From Elusimicrobiota bacterium (GTDB lineage: Bacteria; Elusimicrobiota; Elusimicrobia; UBA1565; UBA9628): a stretch of DNA of 17,427 nt. The position numbers and the translations under genes are program-made. Each line of letters starts with the position of its first letter. Position 1 is the stretch's first letter. This document shows positions 7,341 to 16,600 of this stretch, one piece after another. The notes under the pieces are model-generated. The model saw only the letters and a program-made list of their open reading frames with translations, searched no databases and was not told the origin of the DNA. Location: NCBI GenBank assembly GCA_028871595.1, contig JAGWMT010000039.1, positions 1 through 17,427 of the forward strand, in the 5' to 3' direction.

Positions 7341-7357
7341 TGTGGACAAGTGGATAA
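7341..7357 (+). promoter_or_regulatory. Two DnaA-box-like 9-mers in tandem
   Basis: TGTGGACAA (7341-7349) and AGTGGATAA (7349-7357) each differ at one position from the reverse-strand DnaA box TGTGGATAA and lie in the same orientation, sharing one base. They sit next to AT-rich sequence. They could be DnaA-binding sites in the divergent control region; with only two boxes, an origin is not established. Confidence 0.4.
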
Positions 7358-7394
7358 CTTCGGGGATAGTAACATGTTCGTCACGCGGTGTCAG

Positions 7395-7437
7395 GCTTTA
7401 AAAGAATTAATTGCGACGGGAATCATTGAATTAAAGC
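7395..7437. repeat. AT-rich inverted repeat in the divergent intergenic region
   Basis: Perfect 7-bp arms GCTTTAA (7395-7401) and TTAAAGC (7431-7437) with a 29-nt spacer that contains the palindrome AATTAATT (7405-7412). The stretch is markedly AT-rich for this genome. It lies directly upstream of the promoter of the giant gene, so a regulator-binding role is possible. It has no U-tract like a terminator. Confidence 0.5.
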
Positions 7438-7444
7438 ATGGCAC

Positions 7445-7474
7445 TTGATTCCGATCCGGGACCCATGCTAGTAT
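7445..7474 (+). promoter_or_regulatory. Extended -10 promoter for the giant gene
   Basis: TTGATT (7445-7450), 18-nt spacer, TAGTAT (7469-7474) preceded by TGC, giving an extended -10 element. The start of transcription would be near 7481, leaving a leader of about 49 nt. Match to consensus: 4/6 at each hexamer plus the TGn. Confidence 0.55.
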
Positions 7475-7505
7475 AGGCCATTAGTCCCTGGTCCTTCTGG
7501 GTCCT
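7459..7505 (+). repeat. GGTCC-type repeats around the giant-gene promoter
   Basis: GGTCCT occurs at 7490-7495 and 7500-7505, exactly 10 bp apart (one helical turn), after a related AGTCCCT at 7483-7489. GGACCCA at 7459-7465, in the promoter spacer, is a perfect inverted match to TGGGTCC at 7498-7504. The arrangement around the -10 looks like an operator, but no regulator is known. Confidence 0.45.
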
Positions 7506-7529
7506 GGGGGCTAGAATGAACTAGGCCCC
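7506..7529 (+). promoter_or_regulatory. Hairpin in the leader, ending one base before the giant-gene start codon
   Basis: GGGGGCTAG (7506-7514), loop AATGAA, CTAGGCCCC (7521-7529): 8 of 9 pairs form with one G-G mismatch. The ATG begins at 7530. It occupies the place where a Shine-Dalgarno would be, and none is seen. It may restrict or control translation initiation. Confidence 0.55.
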
Positions 7530-7634
7530 ATGGGTGACCCCTCTCGCCGAGACCCCGTTCCCCGCCGCTTGTTGGCGGGCGTATTGGCCGTGCTGTGCGC
7601 CCTGGAATCGGGCGTGCTTCCGGCCGTTGCCGCG
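7530..7634 (+). other. Signal-peptide-like N terminus of the giant protein
   Basis: Residues 1-35 contain an Arg pair (12-13), a hydrophobic stretch L14-L25, and a PAVAA end suitable for signal peptidase I cleavage around residues 34-35. Glu26 interrupts the hydrophobic core. Cys23 is preceded by V-L rather than a small residue, so a lipoprotein signal is unlikely. Export across the inner membrane is inferred. Confidence 0.6.
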
Positions 7635-10600
7635 ACCAAGGCTGCCCCGGCCGAATCCGCCGGATCCGGCGCGCTGAACCTGGATTCGACCCCCGTGGCC
7701 GCGCCGCTGTCGGCTCCGGCGCGTCACGGGAAGGCCGGCGAGCCGTCGTTTCCGGACCTGCTGACGCCCGGCGTCACGGCCGGACGCCTGCGCGCGGCGG
7801 GCCGCGAACTGGTGGCGGACGCGCCGGAGAACTGCCGTTCGGACGTCGCGAAATGGGTCGCGCTGACCCTGGAAGAAGCGCTGAAGGGCGCGGCCGACGG
7901 CGCCGTGGTCTCGGCGGCGGTGTTGGCGGGCCTTCACGCGGGCCTGCCCGCGCTGAGGAAGGCGGAACTCGCGGGTCTTCCTCCCTCCGTCTCCCCCGCC
8001 GCCTTGCGCGCGGCCCAGGCCGCCGCCGCCAAACGCATAGCGCGGATCGGCCTGCCCGATTTCACCGCCCGCGGAGACGCCGGGCCGGTCCCGGTCGCGG
8101 CGGCGTCGCCCGCGCGGACGGCGCCCGTCCCGGTGGAGCAGAGCGCCCAGGAGCAGGCCGACATCCGCGAGCGCCTGGCGCAGAAGGGCGACATGCTGGG
8201 CGGCGCGCGGACCTCCGACGAACTGGCGCGCTTCCAGCGGGTGGCTCAGCGCACGGCCGATGAACTGGGGCCGGCCGATCCCGGCGGCCCCAGCGGCGCG
8301 GACGACGCGCGCGACGCGCGCTGGGCGTCGCTGGAGTCTTTGCGGCGCCTGTTCGAGCAGGCCGGGGCGAAGCCGGACTCGGCTCCGGCGGGCCCGCCCC
8401 TGCCGCCGGGGCAGGTGTCCCAGATTGAAACGCGGGTGAACAACATCGCCGCGATGAAGCTGACGTTGACCGCGGACCTGGCCCAACGCGACGCCGCCGA
8501 GGCGCTGCTCGCGGTCAAGGCGCGCCTGCGCGACGACGCCCTGTCCGAGCGGCGCTCCGGCAAGGACGATCTCGAGTTCCGCAAGAACTTCTCCCGCTTG
8601 GCGATGGTGATGGACCTCTCCTACAGCCTCAACATCCTCAACAGCGCGGACGCGGCGCTGGCCAAGATGCAGGGCCTGCTGGACCAGAAGATCGCCGCCA
8701 TCGCCCAGCAGCGCCAGGCCAACGACAACGGCGCCGCGTCCACCGCCGGCCGGGCCGCGAACACCGACCAATGGAAAAAGGACGCGCAGGCGCAGGCCGC
8801 GGCCGATCAGTCCCAGGCGACCAGCTTCGCGTCGTTGGGCGGGAGCGTGAGCAAGGTCGGCGCCGCGGTGGCGGGTTTCCAATCCGACGTGCCGGGTCTG
8901 TTGGCCATGATCGACGCGCGCGATAAGGGCCGGAGCGCGAGCGCCCTCGCCGAATACGACCGGCGTTTGGCGCTCCTGCCCTCGATGGCGGCGGCTCTGA
9001 AGAATGGATCCTCCGATCCGACCGGCGTGTCCTCCCTCTCCCTGTCCTACCTTCAGGCCAAGTCGCGGGAGGTGGCCGGCGATAAGATCCTGCTGGCGGG
9101 AGCGGACTCGAAGATCACCTCGGTCCCGGTCGAGTTCGCGGGGGCCCTGGTCGTCGCCGTGCCCGGCGTGCCGAGCGAGACGGCGGTCAATCCCTCGCGC
9201 GACCAGCTTCTCGCCCTCCTTGAGAGGCGGCGCGCCTACTGGCAGAGCCAGCTGGATGAGCACACCTCGATTTTGAACTCGATCCAGCGCGCGATGGATC
9301 CCGCGAACCGGACCATGACCGTCGATGATTTCGGTTCCCCCCAGCCCGAGTCGCTGGCGGTCTGGAAAGCCAACGAACTGTCTCTGGACGATCAACTGGC
9401 CGCCGCCGAGGCCCCGATGGCGGCGCGCGCCGACGCGGACGAGGCGCTCATCGAGGCCGCCGCCGGAGGCGCCGCCCTGACCCGGCTGTCGGGCCTGTCT
9501 CCGGACGACATGCGCACGCGCCTGCCGCAGCTGCTCGACCAGATGGACGCCCTCCCGCTTCCGGATTCCGACGCGGGCTTCGCGGCGAAGGCCGCGCACA
9601 TCGATCTGGCGCGCTTGATCACCTTCCTGGGCGACGCCACCGCGCGCCGTCTGGAGGCGCGCGCGACGGCCGCCGCCTTGGACAAGCCCGTCGGCGTGAT
9701 CCTCCCGAAGGCTCATGACGCGTTCGTCACCGCGGTCGCGGCCTGGAAGGCGGTGCTCGACGACGTGACGGCCGACGAGGCGTACGTGAAGGCCGGGGGG
9801 CCGGCCGCGCAGGCGGACGCGCTGATCGCGCGCAAGCGCGCTTTGCTGGCGAATTCCCTCACGCCGGCCTTGAACGCGCTGCAGGACCTTCTGGACAACA
9901 CCTTGATCCCTTACCAGAACGACCGCATCGCGCAGTCCGATCCGGCGAACACGGGCGACGGCTACGCGACGCTCTACACCCAGAAGAAGCTCCTCTACCA
10001 GCAGATTTCCGACGGCCTCCATCTCACCTTGCCCTGGGCGCTGGCGTCCGACGGAGCGAAGGCCTATGACGTGGGCGCGGCCCGCGCCGGGATTTCCGCG
10101 GAACGCGCGACGTTCGACACGTACCGGGGCGTGGTCGCCGATTACCAGGATCAGATGCGCCGGCGCCAGGATCCCAACGACGCCGGCACCGAGGACGTTT
10201 ACGGGGAGACCGCGCCGTACTCGCTGGTCAAGCGGGTCGCGGTGTATCAAGCGGAGAAAGCCGCGCGCGCGGCCAGCATGAACGCCGCCGCGGTCCAGAT
10301 CAACGCTCTCCTGGGCCAGATGGACTCCCTCGACGGCGGCAAGCACGCGCTTCAAGCCACCTGGAAGCTGCCGACCGACCTGGACCCGAATTCGCCGGCG
10401 ACGGCCGACCGGCTCAACGCGATCGTCAACGGCAACGTCCTGCAGAACATGGCGGCGGCGATCAAGGCCGTGGCCGACGCGGCGACGGCCGCGGGCGGGG
10501 CGCCCTCGGTCAGCGTCGGCGGCGGCTCGGGCATACCCGTGGGGACCCAGCCGCCGCTCGACGTCACGCCGCTGCAGAAACTGGCGCTGTACGGATTGGA

Positions 10601-13600
10601 GGCGGTCAAGCGCCTGGTCCCCAGCACCGCGACCGGCGCCGCAGGGGACTCCTACGCGCAGTCCCTGGCGCGCTATCTGTTCGCCGACGCCTTGGTGTCC
10701 AGCTCCCAGCTCTATCTGACCGACCGTATCCCGAGGTTCGTCGCGTACTTGAACCGGGCGAAGTCGGCCTTGGACGCGGCCGAGGCGGACCTCGATTCCG
10801 ATCTGGCCTGGGTGTCGGGAGACCGCTCCGGCGGCGACGCGGTCCTGGCGCGCAAGAGCGCCCTGTTCTCCGGCTTGGCCGTCGTGCTCAACGACGGGGC
10901 CACTCTGTTCCAGCAGAAATCGGCGTGGAGCGCGTCGGGGGCGGACACGGCGATCCAGGCGGCGTCCTATTACAACGGCCTCAACCAGACCTACGTCTCC
11001 GGCAACCAGGCGCTCGACGCGGAATTGTCGGCCGCCCAGCAGTTCCAGGCGGCCTTGGCGGATTCCAAGTCGAAGATCGACTCGCAGCGCGCCGAGGTGG
11101 TGGGCTGGCTGGGCCAGCTCAACAGCCCGAACGAGAGCGCCCTGTCGCGCGTGGCGCAGAACATCTCGACCATCCAGGACAAGACGCGCGCGGTGCTGGA
11201 GACCAATATCGCGGCGCGGCAGGCCGAGCGCGAGCGGGATCAGGCCGCCGCCTCCGTGGAGCGGACCCTGCGGGCCATGGCCGCGGAGCGCGTCGCGCTG
11301 GACCAGTCCCTCAGCGGCGTGGGCGACCTGGCGCGGCTGGGGCCCGACCTGGCCGCGCGCACGCGCGACGCGGTGGGAAGCGGCGGCGCCTGGATCGCGG
11401 AAAGCCCCAGCGCGTCCACCTTGGTGATCCCGCGCGGGCAGCTGGAGACCTTCCTGGGCCAGCTCTTCAGCGGACTGTCCTCGGACGCGGCCGCCGCCAA
11501 CATCGCCTCCCTGCGCGCGGACATCCTCAAGGACCCCACGGCTTTGGCGCGGCTGATCCCGGGCTCAAAGGTGATCCCGGTGGGCCAAGGTCCGGACGGC
11601 TTCTACCTGGTCTACCAGACCGAGTTCTCCACGCCGGGCGGACTGGAGACGGCCAACTCCGCCACCTTGGGAAACATCGGCAAGCTGTGGGGCCAGAACA
11701 TCTCGCTGATCGGCTACCGCTTCGAGTCTCCCCCGTCCGCGGGCAACGCGCCCTTCGGCGATCAGGGCGTCACCGTCCAGCTCGAGTCGCTGGACAGCGA
11801 CCACGCGGTGAACTATCTGGACGTCACGTTCCATAAGTTCCTCCAGGACGTGCCCACCGACCTGGGCGGCGTCGCCGGCCAGGCCCAGGAGGCGCGGATG
11901 ATGATCTTCGACGATTTCGCGCTGCTGCTGGCCGACGGCAAGGTGTACTTCGGCGCGGCTGGCTTCGGCGACATCGCCGCGTCCGGCGCGGCCGGCAAGC
12001 CGCAGTACTACGGCGGCAATCTCAAGACGAGCGTGAAATTCACCAAGGTCCTCACCTTGAACGCCTCCGAGACGGCGCTGTTCGCCAAGGACCCGCGCCA
12101 GTTCCTGCAGACGGTCAACCTGGATTTCACGAAGTACGATCCGACCCTGGACCAGACCTTCATCGTCTCGGGCTCGGGCGACAACAAGACCTATCGGCGG
12201 GACCAGGTCGGCGTCGGCATCGATTTGAAGGAGGCGCTGAAGCAGAAGGACACGTTCATGCTGGATCTCTATTACGCGCACGTGTCCGGCACCGATGACG
12301 TCAATCAGAGCCTGGCGGGCGCGACCATCCTGAAGGGGTTCACCTTCGACTTCCTCGGGCAGAAGGCGGGCGTCACCGTGGGCGGCGGCGCGGAGCTGGG
12401 TCAGGTCCAGAACGACTTCAACGGGCGCGTGTCCTTCGAGCTCCCCGATCAGGGCGTGGCGCTGTCCTTGCAGGGAAAGTACATCGGCACCGGCTCCGCG
12501 TACTACGCGGAACTGCGCAAGAAGATGGGCGACCACTCCACCGCGTCGGTCTCCTACGGCAGCCCCTACATCGGGCTCAACAACCGCGCGGCGATCACCT
12601 TCTCGTCGTCTTATACGCTGGGCGAACTGTGGCGGGCGGTCACCGGCCAGGCCGCTTCCGATCTGACCGGCGGCAAGGCGCTGGCCGATTTCGACAAGGC
12701 CCTGTCGGACTTCTTCGTGCGCTCGCCGCAGGACACCGCCTTGGTCGAGCTCAAGAAGGTGTTCGACGCCGACGTGGGGCGCCAGCTGGCGGCGCTCGAG
12801 ATCGGCCAGCTGTCGCGCGAGATCGAGACGCTCACGCGCGCCGGCGCCCTGCTGGACAACACCCGGCAGAGCGCGATGGTCGGCTTCGTCTCGAACCCGA
12901 TCGGCCCCGGCACGGCCGAGGCCGCCACCGGCGGCGGCTTCCAGGTCGGGACCCGCACCGATCTGACCTTGACGAAGACCCAGCGCGCGCTGATCGTCTC
13001 GAAAAGCGCGACCTTGTTCTCTTTGGGCTTGGACATGGAGGAGCGCCTGCTGGATCTGACGAAGGCCTGGCAATTGGCGCTGTCCGATCTGGCGCAGGCG
13101 CGCTGGCGCGAGCTGCTCGCCGGCTGGCTGGCGGCTCACGCCGACGATCCCGTCCTGCGCGCCGAAGCCGAGGCCGACGCCGCGGCCGCCGCCGACGCGC
13201 GGCGCCAGGCCGAGCTGAAGTACGATTCCCTCACCGGACGGGCGCCGGACGAAGTCCCGGCCTTCGACGGCGTCAGCCCGCAGGATTTCGACGTGCTGCT
13301 GGCGCAGGTCTCGGCCTCGCTGGCCCGGGCGGACCGCGTGGGAGCCCTGCTGCAGCGCGCGCGCGGCCAGATCAACATCCCTCAGGCGGGCTTCAACGTC
13401 CTGGATTGGATCCCGTGGGTCGAGAAGCTGAGCTTCACCGTCGGCGCGCAGCTGCCCGACACGCTGTCGAGTCAGCCGCTCGGCATCGGCCTGACGATCA
13501 CCTTGCCCGTCTACGACCCGACGCGCGGCCATAACGACGCCGCCATGCTGCTGGCGCGGGGCGCGACCATGGAGGAAATGGCGGGGCGCCTGCGCCAGAC

Positions 13601-16600
13601 GCGCCTGCGCGCCCACGGGGAGCGCCTGTCCGCCCAGGCGTGGGCCGCGCGGGCGCGCGACGCCGCCTCGCTGCAGAATCGCTTGGCCCAGGAGCTGTCC
13701 GACGGCATCCGTCAATACCGCAACGGGCTGATCGAGGCGTCGGAGCTCCGCGCCCGGGCCCGCCGCTGGCGCGACGCGGTCTCGGAGACCTTGTCGGCGC
13801 GCACGCGCGCGTCGCTGGAGACGGCCTGGGCCTCCCTGGATGAAAACGGCCATCCCAACGGCACGGCGGACGCGACGTACGCGGAGCCGGCCGACATGAA
13901 GCAGGCCTTCGATCAGGCCACGCGCACCTCTTCGGATTACGAGGCCCTGGCGCTGCGCTCCCAGGCGGCCGCGGAGCTGCTGGCCGCGGCGGACCGGCGC
14001 GTGCGCAAGGTGGACGTGGACGTGAACCTGGGCACGAACCTGACGGCCACGGGCCTGGCGCTGCTGCCGGCGTTCGGGATCACCGGCCTGTCGGCCATGC
14101 CGATCGTCGGCATCCAGCTGGCTCCCGAGGAGCTGCGCCAGCTGGACGTGGCCCGGACCGGGGCCGAGGCCGGCCTTTACTCCCGCCTGCGCGACAAGGC
14201 GCGGGCCGACGCCGCGCTCAGCCTGACGCAGGCGACGATCGACGGCAGCTGGCTGGACAAGCAGATCGCGCTCTACCGCGACGAGCTTCTGCCGGGCTTG
14301 GAATCCGCGCAAGACGGCTCCTCGGACCAGGCCTACCGCCTCTCCGAGGCCCGCGCCGCGTACGCCGACCTGCTCTCGCGCCGGCGGCAGACGACGGCGG
14401 CGATGAACCAGATGCTGGGACGCCCCCTGGACGCGGCGCTCAAGTTCTCCCCCGACACCGCCGCCGCCCTGACTTCGTACGGCGGCCGCGCGGCGGCCTT
14501 GGATCCGGTCGCCGCGGCGCGCGACGCGCTCGACTCCCGCGTCAAGATCGCGCGCGCGACGGAGCTGGCCGTGGACAAGAACCTGCACGTGGACCAGCTG
14601 CGCTTGGAGCCGATCTCTTTGATCGGACAGTCGTTGGGCCGCCTGGTGGCCGCGCTGTCCGGCGACGCCGTCGCCTCGCCGGAGCTGATGGCGCTGGCGC
14701 GCGAGCGCACGATCGACGCCGAACGCGCGCTCGAGGCTTTCGACGCCGAAGTCCCCGCCGTGCGCGCGCGCCTGGCCGCCCAGTTGTCGGCCGTCCGGGC
14801 CGCCCGCGCCGCGCTCGCGGGGCGCGCGGATCCGGAGAGTCGCCTGCAGGACCTGGAGTTGGGGCGTCAGGAAGACCTGCTCTCGGCCCAGATCGCGTCG
14901 TGGGGCGGCGGCGTTTCCGACGCGGCGGACGGCGCCTTGCCCTCGTCCTACGCCGAGCTGGAGGACCGCCTGCGCCAGGCCGAGGAACGCGCGACCTTCC
15001 CCAGCGAGGCGAGCGCCGACTCCGGGGCCATCTCGGCTCCGGGCGCCGTCGAAATGCAGGGCAACGTGCGCTGGTACGACGCGCGCGAGACCTTGGCCGG
15101 CGATCCGATCGGCCGGCAATTCACCGAAGGCTGGGTGGAAGCCCGCTTGCGCAGTCCCCTCACGCCTCCCGCCGCGCTTGCCATGCTGGCCGACCTGCGC
15201 GAGAAGGCGGCCGACGAGCGCCGCCGCCTGGACACGGCCGGCGCGGACGCGCGCGCGGAACTGCTGCTGTCGCGCCTGCGCCTGGGCGCCGGCCTGCTGC
15301 GCTGGTCCGAGGGCGTGGGCCTGGGCGACACGGCGCGGGCCCGGGTGGACGGGGACTTGGCGGAAGCCGCCGCGCTCCTGCATCTGCCTCCCGGCGTGAA
15401 GCCCGCCCGCCTGCTCGACGTGATGCCGGCCGACGGCGACGCGGACCTGGCCGCGGTCGCGAGCCGCTACCTGGACGAGGCCGAATCCCTGGACCTGGAG
15501 TCCGTCGGGCGGACCTTGTTCCTGGACGGTCTGCCCAAGGACCTCCAGGACAGCGCGGGGCGCAACCGCGTTCCGGAACTGCGCGCCGACCTGATCGCGG
15601 AGCGCATGAGTTCCCGCGGCTTCACGCCCGTGGCGGCCTTCGGCCTGTTCAAGGGGCAGTGGGTGTCGGGCGCGTTCCTGGAGGCGCCGAAGCCCGAGCA
15701 GATTCAAGATTCCCTGACCTCCATCCTGGACGACGCGCTCCGCGGAGAGCTGGAGTCCCGCGACCGGTTGAAATCCTTGGGGCTCCTTCTCCACGCGCTG
15801 ATGGCGTCCGTGGCCGACAAGACGCGGCTGGTGGCGGCCGCGCGCCTGCGCGAGACGACGGCCCGCCGGGCGCTGGGCGCGACTTTGGAGCGCGTGCGTC
15901 TGCGGATGGCGCCCGTGTCCGAGGCCGCCGCCGCCGCCGCCGAGGCTCAGGCCGCGCAGGAGGCGTTTGTCTCCTCCCTGTACGCCCTGCGCGAGGACTT
16001 CGCCCGCCTGACCACCGAGTTGACGGCCTTGGGCATCAATCCCGCGCCGACCTTGGGCGGCTCCGCCCTCTCCCGGACGACGACCCCGGACGACCCGATG
16101 GAGCGCACGCCGCGCGAAAAGCTCCTGGCCTACTGGGCGGACCGCATGAAGGATCCGGATTTCGAGCGCCGCGTCGAGGACCTGCTCGCCGGCCAGCCCG
16201 ACTCGGTCCGCGCCTCGCTGCGCGACCTGTCCGCGCGCTACCGGACCGCGTCCCGGGACGCGGACGGGGTCCGCAGCAACGACTTCACGCCGGCGGAGAC
16301 CTTGGACCTGCTCACGAAGACCGACGTTCAAGGGCGGCGCCGGGCCATCGAGGAAGTGCTGGGCCGCGTCCTCTCGGGCCTTCAGGACGGCGACGCGGCG
16401 CATTCGACGTCTTGGGCCGGGCTGATGGACTTCCTGCGCTCGGACGTGACCGCGCAGGCGGCCGCCACGGCCGGGGACTTGAGCCGCGGCGACGGCGTCC
16501 GCGGCGAACTGAGGTCCACCTTCTCCGCGGCGCTGGGCGGCTCGCCGGCGCAGAAGGCGGAGATGGCGCGGCTGGAGACCCTGCAGACGCGGGCGGATCA

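Noticed and set aside
7374..7448. 24-codon open frame in the divergent intergenic region
   Set aside because: It has no Shine-Dalgarno, and its 3' end runs into the -35 of the giant-gene promoter. It is probably chance in AT-richer DNA.
7341..7480. Chromosomal replication origin
   Set aside because: There are only two imperfect DnaA boxes and no replication genes nearby. It is kept as a regulatory observation only.
7521..10355. 944-codon open frame on the minus strand
   Set aside because: It lies opposite the giant gene, its translation is Arg/Gly/His/Val-rich without motifs, and it is explained by GC-rich third positions of the plus-strand codons.
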